A DNA stretch of 64,000 nt from Kribbella catacumbae DSM 19601 (GCF_000372465.1 NZ_AQUZ01000051.1:1-64000), one strand, 5' to 3'. Positions 26,399 through 36,272 are shown, counted from the stretch's first letter. Notes: generated by a model from the sequence alone, not told the origin. Numbers and translations are program-made.

Positions 26399-28630
26399 AT
26401 GACCACACCAGACAACTCCGTCGAGCTCCTGATCGGTGGCATGACGTGCGCCTCCTGCGCCAACCGGGTCGAGAAGAAGCTCAACCGGATGGAAGGCGTC
26501 ACCGCCACCGTCAACTACGCCACCGAGAAGGCGAAGGTGACGTTTGCCGAAGGCATCAGTACTGACGACCTGGTGGCCACCGTCGAGGCGACCGGCTACA
26601 CCGCTTCGTTGCCTGCTCCCCCTGTTGCCGACAGCCCCGAACCGGCCGATGAGCTGAAGCCATTGCGCGAACGGCTGATCGCTAGCATCGCTCTCGCCGT
26701 ACCGGTGATTGCCCTGGGCATGATTCCGGCATTGCAGTTCGACTCGTGGCAGTGGGCGTCGCTGACGCTGGCGGCTCCGGTCGTCACGTGGGCGGCCTGG
26801 CCGTTCCACAAGGCCGCCTGGACGAATCTGCGGCATGGCGCGGCGACGATGGACACGTTGATCTCGGTCGGTGTGATCAGCTCCTTCATCTGGTCGCTCT
26901 ACGCGCTGTTCCTCGGCGAGGCGGGCACGCCGGGGATGAAGATGCCGTTCACGCTGATCCCGTCGCGGGGCAGCGGCGCCGAGGAGATTTACCTCGAGGT
27001 CGCCGCCGGTCTGACCATGTTCATCCTGACAGGCCGGTACTTCGAGGCGCGGGCCAAGCGACAGTCAGGGGCGGCACTGAAAGCCCTGCTGGAGCTGGGC
27101 GCGAAGGATGTCGCCGTCCTGCGCGATGGCACCGAGGTCCGGATTCCGGCCGATCAGCTTGCTGTGGGCAACGAGTTTGTCGTGCGGCCGGGCGAGAAGA
27201 TCGCCACTGACGGTGTGATCGTCACCGGGAGCAGCGCGGTGGACGCGTCGATGCTGACCGGCGAGTCGGTGCCGGTGGAAGTCGGCGAGGGTGACGCCGT
27301 CGTCGGCGCCACCGTGAATGCCGGCGGGCGGCTCGTAGTACGGGCGACTCGAGTTGGGTCTGACACTCAGTTGGCGCAGATGGCGCGGTTGGTGGAGGAC
27401 GCGCAGAACGGGAAGGCTGCCGTCCAGCGGTTGGCCGACCGGATCTCCGGGGTGTTCGTGCCGATCGTGATCGGGCTTGCGCTGACGACGCTGGGCTTCT
27501 GGCTCGGGAACGGGTCGCCGACCGAGGTGGCGTTCATGGCTGCGGTCGCAGTACTGATCATTGCCTGCCCTTGTGCACTGGGGCTCGCGACTCCGACCGC
27601 GTTGATGGTCGGGACCGGGCGCGGGGCTCAGCTGGGCATCCTGATCAAGGGGCCGGAGGTGCTGGAGTCGACGCATCGCATCGACACCATCGTGCTGGAC
27701 AAGACCGGGACCGTGACGACCGGGCGGATGGCGCTGGTCGACGTACTGCTGGCGGAGGGTGAAGAGCGAGCCGAGGTACTGCGGCTGGCGGGTGCTCTGG
27801 AGCACTCCAGCGAGCACCCGATCGCCCAGGCGATTGCGCGTGGGGCCGCCGAGGAGGTTGGCAAACTCGCTGCTGTCGAGGACTTCGGGAACGTGGAAGG
27901 GCTCGGCGTACAAGGGATTGTCGACGGGCACGCAGTACTGGTCGGCCGGACGCAGTTGCTGGAGGAGTGGAGTCAGTATCTGTCTGCGGAGCTTGCGCAT
28001 GCGAAGGAGCACGCGGAGGCCGAGGGCAGTACTGCGGTCGCGGTTGGGTGGGACGGCAAGGCGCGAGCTGTGCTGGTGGTTGCGGATACGGTGAAGCCGA
28101 GTTCGGCCGAGGCGATCCGGCAGCTGAAGGCGCTGGGGCTGCGGCCGGTGTTGCTCACCGGGGACAACGAGGCGGTGGCGCAGAAGGTGGCGGCTGAGGT
28201 CGGCATCGACGAGGTGATAGCCGAGGTGCTGCCGGCCGGCAAGGTCGACGCGGTGAAGAAGTTGCAGGACGAGGGTCGCACGGTGGCGATGGTCGGCGAC
28301 GGCGTGAACGACGCCGCTGCGCTGGCCCAAGCGGACCTTGGCCTGTCGATGGGCACCGGCACCGACGTGGCGATCGAGGCAAGCGACCTGACGCTGGTCC
28401 GAGGCGACCTCCGCTCAGCCGCCGACGCGATCCGCCTGTCCCGAACCACCCTCAGAACCATCAAGGGCAACCTCTTCTGGGCCTTCGCCTACAACGTAGC
28501 CGGCCTCCCCCTGGCCGCCGCCGGCCTCCTCAACCCCATGCTGGCCGGCGCCGCCATGGCCTTCAGCTCAGTCTTCGTAGTAACCAACAGCCTCAGACTC
28601 CGCCGCTTCCAACCTCTCACCAATCCCTGA
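26399..28630 (+). CDS. copA: Cu(I)-exporting P1B-type ATPase CopA
   Basis: The 743-residue pump has one N-terminal HMA domain (MTCASC, C17 and C20), the actuator TGES (286-289), the membrane ion site CPC (389-391), the phosphorylated D433 in DKTGT, and the hinge GDGVNDAAAL. It exports Cu(I) from the cytoplasm. GAGAGGAGG lies well spaced before the ATG. It is the last gene of the csoR-copZ operon. Confidence 0.94.
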   Translation: MTTPDNSVELLIGGMTCASCANRVEKKLNRMEGVTATVNYATEKAKVTFAEGISTDDLVATVEATGYTASLPAPPVADSPEPADELKPLRERLIASIALAVPVIALGMIPALQFDSWQWASLTLAAPVVTWAAWPFHKAAWTNLRHGAATMDTLISVGVISSFIWSLYALFLGEAGTPGMKMPFTLIPSRGSGAEEIYLEVAAGLTMFILTGRYFEARAKRQSGAALKALLELGAKDVAVLRDGTEVRIPADQLAVGNEFVVRPGEKIATDGVIVTGSSAVDASMLTGESVPVEVGEGDAVVGATVNAGGRLVVRATRVGSDTQLAQMARLVEDAQNGKAAVQRLADRISGVFVPIVIGLALTTLGFWLGNGSPTEVAFMAAVAVLIIACPCALGLATPTALMVGTGRGAQLGILIKGPEVLESTHRIDTIVLDKTGTVTTGRMALVDVLLAEGEERAEVLRLAGALEHSSEHPIAQAIARGAAEEVGKLAAVEDFGNVEGLGVQGIVDGHAVLVGRTQLLEEWSQYLSAELAHAKEHAEAEGSTAVAVGWDGKARAVLVVADTVKPSSAEAIRQLKALGLRPVLLTGDNEAVAQKVAAEVGIDEVIAEVLPAGKVDAVKKLQDEGRTVAMVGDGVNDAAALAQADLGLSMGTGTDVAIEASDLTLVRGDLRSAADAIRLSRTTLRTIKGNLFWAFAYNVAGLPLAAAGLLNPMLAGAAMAFSSVFVVTNSLRLRRFQPLTNP

Positions 28631-28665
28631 GACTGAGTTCCCGCCGAGCAATCTCTGGGGGCAAT

Positions 28666-28908
28666 GTGGTCGTACGACAACATCTGACACAGGCGGAACT
28701 GGCCCATCGCGCTGGGGTCTCGCGCGAATGGCTGATCCGACTCGAGCAGGGTCATCCTCGCCTGGAGGTTCAATTGGTACTCGACGTTCTGGCCGCGGCC
28801 GGACTGGCGCTGACCACGAGTTCGGCAGAGCCCTTGCCCACCGATCCATCCGAGACGACCTGGGACGAGCTCTTCCCGCACCTCACAGGCGAGTCTGACG
28901 ATGGCTGA
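28666..28908 (+). CDS. HipB-like antitoxin, shortened N-terminus
   Basis: The 80-residue frame carries a Cro/CI-type helix-turn-helix (LTQAELAHRAGVSREWLIRLEQGHPRLEVQLVLDVLAAAGL), the typical HipB core. In related proteins about ten more residues separate the VVR segment from LTQAELA. Here VVRQHLTQAEL is compressed, as if a short deletion removed part of the first helix. No ribosome-binding site is clear and the GTG start is provisional. It overlaps the hipA start by 8 bases. It may no longer be functional. Confidence 0.55.
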   Translation: MVVRQHLTQAELAHRAGVSREWLIRLEQGHPRLEVQLVLDVLAAAGLALTTSSAEPLPTDPSETTWDELFPHLTGESDDG

Positions 28909-30054
28909 GGATCGATTGGTCGTCTACCTCGAAGACAGGTAGCGCGCCGTCTTCAGGGGAGCCGGCTCGGCCGGAAGTACGGAGTCTCACCCAACAACCC
29001 CTTCGCCCTGTTGCGGCACATCGGTAGAGATGCCGCCGGAGCGGTTCAGGTGCTCCCAGAGGAGATCGCCTCCAGCGACGCAGCCAACCAGCAAGGGGAC
29101 ATCGACTGGCTGAGCGCCGACGCGATGGACAAGACGCTGGCCGGCTTGGCGCAGCATCCCGACAGCTGGGATCCCGGCAGGAACGCGGGCCGATGGAGCC
29201 TGGCCGGCGCGCAGAGCAAGATCGCACTGTTCCGGTCCCCCGAAGGGCGTTGGGGGGTTCCCTGCGACTCGACGCCGACTACTCACATTCTCAAACCGTC
29301 GATGCCGAACTACGAGGGCCACCATCTCAACGAGCACCTATGCCTGAGGGCGGCGCAGCTGTGCAGCCTGCCCGCGGCCACCACCGAACTCCTCGCAGGC
29401 GACAAGTACGAAGTACTGATCTCGCACAGGTACGACCGGTATCAGGGCGCCGACGGTCGATGGCGGCGCCTTCACCAGGAGGACTTCTGCCAGGCGCTCT
29501 CGATACCACCGAGCAAGAAGTACCAGTCGGACGGAGGACCAGGGCCCGATCAGCTCGGTGAACTACTCTCCAGTCGCAGCCTCGGTTCCCACCGACGCGG
29601 AAACCTGCAGACCTTGTTCGACTACCTCGTATTCAATGTCGCGATCGCTGCGACAGATGCCCACGCGAAGAACTTCTCACTCTTGTTGAGTTCGCGAAGT
29701 GTCCGTCTCGCTCCCCTGTACGACGTGGCGTCGTACCTGCCCTACGAGCACGGCCGAGGACTTAGGTCGGCCATGAAGATCGGTACGACGTGGGAGATGG
29801 CAGGAGTCTCGGAGCAGGATTGGATTGCCGTGGGGCGACGGCTGGGCCTGACGAGCGACGAGTCCGTCACCCGCCTGAGATCGATCCGTTCGCGAGTTCC
29901 CACCGCCTTCCAGCAAGCTGCAGTTGAGTCCGGCATTCCCGCTGTGCTCAGGAGCCGAGCCGGTTGGATCGCAGATCTGATCACAGCTCAGGTAGAAGGG
30001 CGTCGTGACCGGTGGGGGCAGCTGGACGTCGCGCCGTTGGAGGCCGACCGCTGA
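28901..30054 (+). pseudogene. hipA-like toxin kinase with N-terminal deletion
   Basis: The frame opens as a normal HipA (MAEDRLVVYLEDR) but meets a TAG stop at codon 14. HipA sequence resumes in another frame at SRLGRKYGVSPNNPFALLRHIGRDAAGA, so roughly 60 residues of the N-subdomain 1 are missing. The kinase part is intact, with GAQSKIAL, the catalytic NVAIAATDAHAKNFS and the metal-binding PLYDVAS. Starting at an internal TTG or GTG could give only a truncated kinase. Together with the shortened HipB this is a decayed toxin-antitoxin module. Confidence 0.75.
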
Positions 30055-30055
30055 G

Positions 30056-30118
30056 CTCTTACGTCCGAAGAAGTCGAGAAGACGAGGGGACGTACCTCCA
30101 CTTCTTCGGACGTAAGAG
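30056..30118. terminator. Hairpin between hipA remnant and GH13 gene
   Basis: Perfect 19-bp arms (30056-30074 and 30100-30118, CTCTTACGTCCGAAGAAGT) flank a 25-base loop between two convergent genes. It is probably a bidirectional terminator. Confidence 0.75.
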
Positions 30119-30125
30119 TCTTCGG

Positions 30126-31670
30126 TCAGCGGAGCCAGGCGGTGGTGTCGGAGGGGAGTTTGCCTTCCTCCAGGGGGTTGCTGGTGAGGACGATCTCGGA
30201 GTGGGGCGGGAGGTCTATGGGGTGGGGGGTGAGGTTGGTGATGGAGGTTAGGGATTCTCGGGTGAAGGACAGGACACCGGGGGCGGAGTCCAGCCAGGTG
30301 AGGGTGCCGTCGCCTAGTGCGGTGCGGCGGAGGTTGAGGCCGTCGCGGTAGAGGGCGAGCATGGAGTTCTGGTCGGCTTGCTGGGACTCGACGGTGAGGT
30401 TTTTCCAGTCGGCGGGTTGCGGCAGCCACGGCGTACCGGCGCCGAAGCCGAAGGGTGGTTCTTTGCCTGACCACGGGATGGGGACCCGGCAGCCGTCGCG
30501 GCCGCGGTCGGTGCCTCCCGAGCGTTCCCAGAGGGGGTCTTGGAGGAGGTGGTCGGGGAGGTCTTCCACCTCGGGGAGTCCCAGTTCCTCACCCTGGTAG
30601 ACATACAGACCACCCGGCAACGCCATCGCCAGGAGGGCCGCGGCGCGGGCGCGACGTTCGCCGAGCACCGGGTCCGTCGTCATCCCGTGCTTGCGATCCT
30701 GATGCGAGAACGACGTGTCCGGTCGCCCGTACTTCGTCACCGGCCGGGTGACATCGTGATTCGAGAGCACCCAGGTCGGTGGCGCACCGATCGGCACATG
30801 GGTCGCCAGCGTCAGGTCGATCGACGCGCGCAATTCGGCCGCATCCCACGGCCGGGACAAGAAGTCGAAGTTGAACGCGGTCTGCATCTCGTCGGGCCGC
30901 AGGTACAGCGCGAACCGCTCCTGGTCCGGCATCCACATCTCACCGACCAGGAAACGCCCCTGGTACGAATCGGTGATCTGCCGCCAGCCGCGGTACACGT
31001 CGTGCACCTCGTCGTGGTCGGTGTAGGACTCCTCAGCACTGTCCAGGTCCTTGAAGAGCACCGCCGCACTGTCGATCCGGATCCCGTCCACGCCACGTTC
31101 CAGCCAGAACCGCAGGATGGCGTGGAACTCCTCCACCACCTCGGGACTGCGCCAGTTGAAGTCGGGCTGCTCGGGCGCGAACAGATGCAGGTACCACTGA
31201 CCGTCCGCGATCTGTGTCCACGCCGGACCGTTGAAGATCGACTGCCAATCGTTCGGCGGCAGCCCGCCCTCCCTGCCGTCGCGAAAGAGAAACCGCTCCC
31301 GCTCGCGCGATCCGGGCCCGGCAGCCAGCGCCTGGACGAACCAGTCCTGCTGATCCGATCCATGATTCGGCACGATGTCGATGATGGTGCGAATCCCCAG
31401 CGCATGCGCCTCCTCGATATAGGCCTCCGCCTCCGCCAGGGTGCCGAAGCTCGGATCGATCGCGCGGTAGTCGGCCACGTCGTACCCGCCGTCGGCCATC
31501 GGCGACGGGTACCACGGGTTCAGCCAGATCGCATCGACTCCGAGGTCCGCCAGGTAGGGCAGCCTGGCGCGCAGCCCAGCCAGGTCGCCGATCCCGTCAC
31601 CGTTGCCGTCGGCAAAGCTGCGCAGGTAGACCTGGTAGATCGCGGCTCCGCGCCACCACGTATCCGACAT
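30126..31670 (-). CDS. GH13 alpha-glucosidase
   Basis: The 514-residue enzyme has the four GH13 regions: DIVPNH (98-103), GIRID with nucleophile D200, the acid/base E244 in LVGEMW, and LSNHD with D306. The opening WWRGAAIYQVYLRSFADGNGDGIGDLAGL is typical of bacterial oligo-1,6-glucosidase/alpha-glucosidase members. It has no signal peptide and should cleave imported alpha-glucosides. It is the last gene of the LacI-ABC operon, 25 bases after the second permease. Confidence 0.92.
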   Translation of the reverse strand: MSDTWWRGAAIYQVYLRSFADGNGDGIGDLAGLRARLPYLADLGVDAIWLNPWYPSPMADGGYDVADYRAIDPSFGTLAEAEAYIEEAHALGIRTIIDIVPNHGSDQQDWFVQALAAGPGSRERERFLFRDGREGGLPPNDWQSIFNGPAWTQIADGQWYLHLFAPEQPDFNWRSPEVVEEFHAILRFWLERGVDGIRIDSAAVLFKDLDSAEESYTDHDEVHDVYRGWRQITDSYQGRFLVGEMWMPDQERFALYLRPDEMQTAFNFDFLSRPWDAAELRASIDLTLATHVPIGAPPTWVLSNHDVTRPVTKYGRPDTSFSHQDRKHGMTTDPVLGERRARAAALLAMALPGGLYVYQGEELGLPEVEDLPDHLLQDPLWERSGGTDRGRDGCRVPIPWSGKEPPFGFGAGTPWLPQPADWKNLTVESQQADQNSMLALYRDGLNLRRTALGDGTLTWLDSAPGVLSFTRESLTSITNLTPHPIDLPPHSEIVLTSNPLEEGKLPSDTTAWLR

Positions 31671-31695
31671 TGCTTCTCCTTAGGATGTTGGGGGA

Positions 31696-32667
31696 TCAGC
31701 CTTTGAGGCTTCCGGCGGTGAGGCCCGCCATGATGCTGCGCTGGAACACGAAGAACACCAGAATCGTCGGCAGGGACGCGATCACCAGCGACGCGATCAG
31801 GACGTTCTGCGGCATCTGCGCGGACAACGACGCGATCCCGACGCTGATCGACATCTTGTCCGTCTCCGGCAGCACCAGCAGCGGCCAGACGAAGTCCTTC
31901 CAGACCGTCACGACGGACAGGATCGACACCACGCCGAGGATCGGCCGCGACACCGGCAGCACGATCGACCAGAGAATCCGCAGCGGTGAGGCGCCGTCGA
32001 TCTCGGCCGCCTCCAGCAGTTCCCGCGGGATCGAGTCGAAGAACCGCTTGAGCAGGAAGATGAAGAACCCGTTCGCGGCCGCCGGCAACCAGATCGCCCA
32101 GGGGGTGTTGAGCAGATCGAAGTGAAAGATCGGTACGTCCTTGGCGACCAGGTACGTCGGCAGCAGCAGCACCATCGGCGGGATCATCAAGGTGGCCAGC
32201 ATCAGCGCGAGGATCACCTTGCCGAAGAACGGCCGCAGCTTCGACAGCGCGTACGCCGCGGTGACGTCGACCGCGAGCGTGAACAGCCAGGCGCCACCGG
32301 CGTACAGGACGGTGTTCTTCAGGAAGACGCCGAGCTGCAACTGGTTCCAGGCGTCGGCGTAGACGCCGAAGTCGAAGCTCTTCGGGAAGAAGCTCGGCGG
32401 GATCTGGGCCAGCTCGTCCGGCGACTTCAGCGCGCCGGTCACCATCCAGTACAGCGGGAAGACGAAGGCCAGCGTGAAGCCGGTCACCACCACGACCAGC
32501 ACGGTCCAGTACATCAGCTTGCCGCGCCGGGACTGCAACGACAGCGGCGACATCAGGCTCCTGGTCTCGTAGCCGCGGCCCTTGTCCTTCTTCTTCCTCG
32601 TACTCCGCGGTGCCGCCGCCGGTGTGGTTGCCTTGAGCATCCGTTGTGGCTGCAAGGTCGTTGTCAT
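31696..32667 (-). CDS. Sugar ABC transporter permease (MalG type)
   Basis: This 323-residue protein has a long basic N-terminus, six transmembrane helices and the EAA loop (EAAEIDGASPLRILWSIVLPVSRP) that contacts the ATPase. It overlaps the upstream permease gene as ATGA. It forms the membrane channel with that partner; the ATPase is not encoded in this operon and is probably the msiK-like gene at 15850-16929. Confidence 0.9.
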   Translation of the reverse strand: MTTTLQPQRMLKATTPAAAPRSTRKKKDKGRGYETRSLMSPLSLQSRRGKLMYWTVLVVVVTGFTLAFVFPLYWMVTGALKSPDELAQIPPSFFPKSFDFGVYADAWNQLQLGVFLKNTVLYAGGAWLFTLAVDVTAAYALSKLRPFFGKVILALMLATLMIPPMVLLLPTYLVAKDVPIFHFDLLNTPWAIWLPAAANGFFIFLLKRFFDSIPRELLEAAEIDGASPLRILWSIVLPVSRPILGVVSILSVVTVWKDFVWPLLVLPETDKMSISVGIASLSAQMPQNVLIASLVIASLPTILVFFVFQRSIMAGLTAGSLKG

Positions 32668-33593
32668 CGGCCACCTTCGTTGTCGCGCGCGACGCGCAGG
32701 TAGATCGTCGAGAACACCATCAGCACGACCATCAGCATCAGTCCCAGTGCGCCACCCGCACCGAAGTCGCCGAAGTTGAAGGCGTACTGGTACATCAGGT
32801 AGGCCACCGTCACAGTCGCGTTCTCCGGTCCGCCGCCGGTCAGCAGGTAGGGCTCGATGAAGACCTGCATGGTCGCCACCACCTGGAGCATCAGCATCAC
32901 CAGCAGGATCAGCTTGGTCTGCGGGATCGTCACGTGCCTGACCCGCCGGAACAGCCCGGCGCCATCGAGTTCGGCGGACTCGTAGAGCTCACCGGGGATG
33001 CTCTGCAACGCGGCCAGGTAGATCAACGTGCCGGTGCCGAGGTTCATCCAGGTGGAGACCAGGACGAGCGAGATGAGCGCGGTACTGGACGAGTCGAGCC
33101 AGCTCAGCGGTGGAATGCCGAACCCGTCAAGGATTTGGTTGAACAATCCTGCACCAGGATCGTAGAACCACTTGAACAACAGCACGCCGACGGCCGGCGG
33201 CAGCATCACCGGCAGGTACACGACGAACCGCAAGTACCCACGCGCGTGCCGCAGTTCGTTCAGCACCACCGCGAGGACGAATGGGATCGCATACCCGACG
33301 ACCAGCGCGAGACCGCTGAACGCGGCCGTGTTCAGCCACGCCGCGCGGAAGGCCGGATCCTCGATCACGGTCCGGAAGTTGTCGAAGCCGACCCATTTGG
33401 CCGGGTCGACGAAGTTGTTCTCCTGGAAGCTGAGCACGACCTCGCGCACCATCGGGTACCAGGAGAAGAAGGCGAAACAGATCAGCGCCCCGCAGAGGAA
33501 CCCGTACGCCGTGAGGTTCCTGCCCACCGCGCGGCGCGCCGCCCCCTGGGGAAGGGAACGGCGCACCGGCGGCTTCGCGGTCAGATGAGCCAT
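32664..33593 (-). CDS. Sugar ABC transporter permease (MalF type)
   Basis: The 309-residue protein has six transmembrane helices and an EAA-type loop (ESAELDGAGLFRRVRHVTIP). I use the ATG at 33593 (MAHLTAKPP). A GTG at 33629, overlapping the end of the binding-protein gene by 11 bases, is an alternative and would add 12 residues; neither has a strong ribosome-binding site. Confidence 0.88.
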   Translation of the reverse strand: MAHLTAKPPVRRSLPQGAARRAVGRNLTAYGFLCGALICFAFFSWYPMVREVVLSFQENNFVDPAKWVGFDNFRTVIEDPAFRAAWLNTAAFSGLALVVGYAIPFVLAVVLNELRHARGYLRFVVYLPVMLPPAVGVLLFKWFYDPGAGLFNQILDGFGIPPLSWLDSSSTALISLVLVSTWMNLGTGTLIYLAALQSIPGELYESAELDGAGLFRRVRHVTIPQTKLILLVMLMLQVVATMQVFIEPYLLTGGGPENATVTVAYLMYQYAFNFGDFGAGGALGLMLMVVLMVFSTIYLRVARDNEGGR

Positions 33594-33618
33594 CAGGTGT
33601 TCTTGGCTAGGGCGTGGC

Positions 33619-35001
33619 TCACGAGGCACGCCCTAAAATCTTGTTGGCCTTGCCCTCTGCGTCAGAGAGCAACTTGTCGATGTCAGCGTCCTTCCGGGTG
33701 AGCACCGCGGACATCGCCACATCGAGTACGGCGTACAGCTCCTGCGCCTTCGGTGGCTCGAGCTTGTTGGTGATGCCGGCCTGCGCACTCACGTACGGCG
33801 TGAAGTGGTCGACCGGTACCGTCGCGAACTGCTTGCGCAGAGCGGTGATCTCCTTGCCGGGTGCCGAATCGCCGTACAGGTCGGGGATCGGCAGACCGAC
33901 CGGGCGGCCCTGCGCCTTGGCACGCTCGTAGTTGAACTGGCCCTTGCCGGGCGTCAGTTCGTGGAACTCCAGCCAGAGCAGGCCGGCCTTGATCTTCTCC
34001 GGCGTCGCCTTCGGGTTGAACATGTAGCCGTCACCGCCACTCAGCGACGACTTGCCCTCGGACTCCGGGACCGCGGTGACGCCGTAGTCCTCGAACTTGC
34101 CCTGGAAGTCGTTGTTGACCGACTGGACGACGTCCGGCGCGCCGATCATCATGCCGAGCTTGCCCGAGCCCATCATCCGCATCAGGTCTTCCCACTGCAG
34201 CAACTGCTTGGTGCCCATGCTGTTGTCGTCCCAGCGCATCTTCTTGAGGTTCTCCAGCACCGCCTTGCCCTCGGAGCTGTTGAACGCGGCGCTCTTGCCG
34301 TCGTCGCTCACCATCGAGCCACCCCGGGCGTACAGCGACGCGGCGAAGTGCCACCCGCCGGTGTTGCCCGCGCTGTACTCACCGAAGCCGGTGTAGCCGG
34401 CGCCGAGCCCGGCGATCTTCTTGGCGGCCTCCTGGACCTCGGCCCACGTCTTGGGCGGCGAGTCCGGGTTCAGCCCGGCCTGGGTGAAGAGCTTGCGGTT
34501 GTAGACCAGGCCCATGTTGTAGTTGTTGCGTGGCAGACCGTAGGACTTGTCGCCCTCCTTGAAGACACTCTGGACGTCCGCGCGGATGTCCTTGAGCGCC
34601 TTGACGTCGCCGATGTACTGGCTGATGTCGGCGGCCTGCCTGGCCTTGATGATCTTCTGGACGTCGGTGTAGTAGACGTAGAAGACGTCCTCCTGGGTGC
34701 CGCCGGCCAGCTTTGCCTGGAAGGTGTCCGGGTTGATGCAGGGGAACGCGTCCTTGCTCTGGATCGTGATGTTCGGGTGCAGCTTCTGGAAGGCCGCGAC
34801 GTCCTCGTCCCAGCCGCTGCGTTCCTTCGGGTTGCTCTTCGGTGGCTGGCATCCCACGGTGATCGTGACCGGCGCGGTCCCATCGCCCGACCCCTGAGCA
34901 GCCGGCTTGTCCTCGTCCCCGGATCCACAGGACGCGGCCGTCAGGCCCAGCCCTGCCACGAGCAACAGGCCGAGCGCCCTGCGGTGGCTCGTTTTCCTCA
35001 T
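33619..35001 (-). CDS. Sugar ABC transporter substrate-binding lipoprotein
   Basis: The 460-residue protein has a lipoprotein signal (basic RKTSHRRALG, hydrophobic core, lipobox ending at C25 in LTAASC), a Gly/Asp-rich linker and a MalE/UgpB-type solute-binding fold (NNYNMGLVYNRKLFTQAGLNPDSPPKTWAEV and GGDGYMFNPKATPEK are typical). It captures a sugar outside the membrane for the two permeases that follow. AGAAGGG precedes the ATG. Alpha-glucosides are the likely ligand, given the GH13 gene in the operon. Confidence 0.9.
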   Translation of the reverse strand: MRKTSHRRALGLLLVAGLGLTAASCGSGDEDKPAAQGSGDGTAPVTITVGCQPPKSNPKERSGWDEDVAAFQKLHPNITIQSKDAFPCINPDTFQAKLAGGTQEDVFYVYYTDVQKIIKARQAADISQYIGDVKALKDIRADVQSVFKEGDKSYGLPRNNYNMGLVYNRKLFTQAGLNPDSPPKTWAEVQEAAKKIAGLGAGYTGFGEYSAGNTGGWHFAASLYARGGSMVSDDGKSAAFNSSEGKAVLENLKKMRWDDNSMGTKQLLQWEDLMRMMGSGKLGMMIGAPDVVQSVNNDFQGKFEDYGVTAVPESEGKSSLSGGDGYMFNPKATPEKIKAGLLWLEFHELTPGKGQFNYERAKAQGRPVGLPIPDLYGDSAPGKEITALRKQFATVPVDHFTPYVSAQAGITNKLEPPKAQELYAVLDVAMSAVLTRKDADIDKLLSDAEGKANKILGRAS

Positions 35002-35039
35002 CGATCTGCCCTTCTACTGGCCCTCGGATGTGGTCCGTA

Positions 35040-35100
35040 CCGTAGGCAACTCGACCGGAATAGCGCAATACTTCAATCACAAGTTGCAAAAACGTGACGG
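35040..35100 (-). promoter_or_regulatory. Promoter region of the sugar importer operon
   Basis: This AT-richer stretch between the LacI terminator and the binding-protein gene contains half sites of the LacI operator, TTGCAA (35084-35089 region) and GCAATAC, but no full GCAAGAAYTTGC palindrome. A promoter here would let the importer be transcribed apart from lacI. Confidence 0.35.
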
Positions 35101-35124
35101 CATCGCGGAATGTGGGGGCACACC

Positions 35125-35158
35125 AAAAGGGCGAAGCGGGTTGTCACCCACTTCGCCC
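35125..35158 (-). terminator. Terminator after lacI
   Basis: GGGCGAAGTGGGT pairs with ACCCGCTTCGCCC around a 4-base loop (35129-35158), and on the minus strand the stem is followed by TTTT. It is one of the few U-tailed terminators in the window, ending the LacI transcript before the importer operon. Confidence 0.75.
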
Positions 35159-35174
35159 CTCAGTGATCAGTCGG

Positions 35175-36185
35175 CTACAGAACGTCCTTCGCCGGCGATC
35201 GCAGCCGGGCCGTCGACGCGCGGACGACGAGTTCGGGCTCGAAGAGCAGCTCGTCGGCCGGTACGACGGCGCGCTCGATCAGCGCCACCAGCATGTCGAC
35301 CGCGGCCCGGCCCATCGCGTCGATCGGCTGACGGACCGTGGTCAGCGGCGGGTCGGTGCAGTTCATCATCGCGGAGTCGTCGTACCCGATCACCGAGACG
35401 TCACCCGGTACCGTCAGGCCGGCCCGGCGGACCGCGCGGATCGCGCCGAGCGCCAGGATGTCGCTCGCGCAGACGATGCCGGTGACGCCTTGTTTCACCA
35501 GCCGGGTGGCGGCCGCGTGCCCGCCCTCGAGCGAGAACATGGTGTGCTCGACCAGCTCCGGATCCGCCTCCGGCGAGGCGAGGAACGTTTCCAGCTTGCG
35601 CCGCGAGGGGATGTGGTCCCGCGGGCCGAGCACCATCCCGATCTTCTGGTGCCCGAGCGCGCGCAGGTGCCCGATCGCCATCTCCGCGGCGACCACGTCG
35701 TCCGACGACACCTGCGGGAAGCCGAGATGGTCGACGGCCGCGTTGACCAGTACGGTCGGCAGCTTGCGCTCCTGGATCAGCTCGTAGTGCGCGTGCGGCG
35801 CATCGGCTTGCGCATAGAAGCCACCGGCGAAGACGACACCCGAGACCTGCTGCTGCAAGAGCAGATCGACGTAGTCGGCCTCGGAGACACCGCCGACCGT
35901 CCGGGTGCAGAGCAGCGAGGTGAAGCCCTGCTGCGCGAGCGCCCCGCCGACCACTTCGGCGAACGCCGGGAAGATCGGGTTCTGCAGCTCCGGCAGCACC
36001 AGGCCGACCAGGCGGGCCCGATCCCCACGCAGTTGCGTCGGCCGCTCGTACCCCAGGACGTCGAGTGCGGTCAGCACCGCCTCCCGGGTCGCCTCGGAGA
36101 CGCCGGGCTTGCCGTTCAGCACCCGGCTCACGGTCGCTTCGCTCACGCCGACCTTCTTGGCCACCTCTGCAAGACGTCGTGTCAT
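35175..36185 (-). CDS. LacI-family regulator of the sugar importer
   Basis: The 336-residue protein has the LacI helix-turn-helix (LAEVAKKVGVSEATVSRVLNGKPGV) and sensor domain, and closely resembles the LacI protein at 14596. It stands upstream of the binding-protein, permease and GH13 genes on the same strand, so it probably represses them. The ATG at 36185 gives the standard MTRRLAEVA start. An operator core GCAAGAATTTGC lies 25 bases upstream, suggesting autoregulation. Confidence 0.88.
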   Translation of the reverse strand: MTRRLAEVAKKVGVSEATVSRVLNGKPGVSEATREAVLTALDVLGYERPTQLRGDRARLVGLVLPELQNPIFPAFAEVVGGALAQQGFTSLLCTRTVGGVSEADYVDLLLQQQVSGVVFAGGFYAQADAPHAHYELIQERKLPTVLVNAAVDHLGFPQVSSDDVVAAEMAIGHLRALGHQKIGMVLGPRDHIPSRRKLETFLASPEADPELVEHTMFSLEGGHAAATRLVKQGVTGIVCASDILALGAIRAVRRAGLTVPGDVSVIGYDDSAMMNCTDPPLTTVRQPIDAMGRAAVDMLVALIERAVVPADELLFEPELVVRASTARLRSPAKDVL

Positions 36186-36209
36186 AGCGCAAACACTACG
36201 CCATATTCC

Positions 36210-36221
36210 GCAAATTCTTGC
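36210..36221. promoter_or_regulatory. LacI operator upstream of lacI
   Basis: GCAAATTCTTGC, which reads GCAAGAATTTGC on the minus strand, matches the operator core at 15660-15671 (GCAAGAACTTGC) at 11 of 12 positions. It lies between this lacI and the divergent DUF4032 gene. Confidence 0.6.
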
Positions 36222-36272
36222 AGCCACTTACGTTCATTACCCGATCCGTCAGGAACTGAGACACTGGTCGAC

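Noticed and set aside
35094..36272. Long N-terminal extension of the DUF4032 frame
   Set aside because: It would run antisense through the whole lacI gene and has no recognisable sequence; the family starts near 36273.
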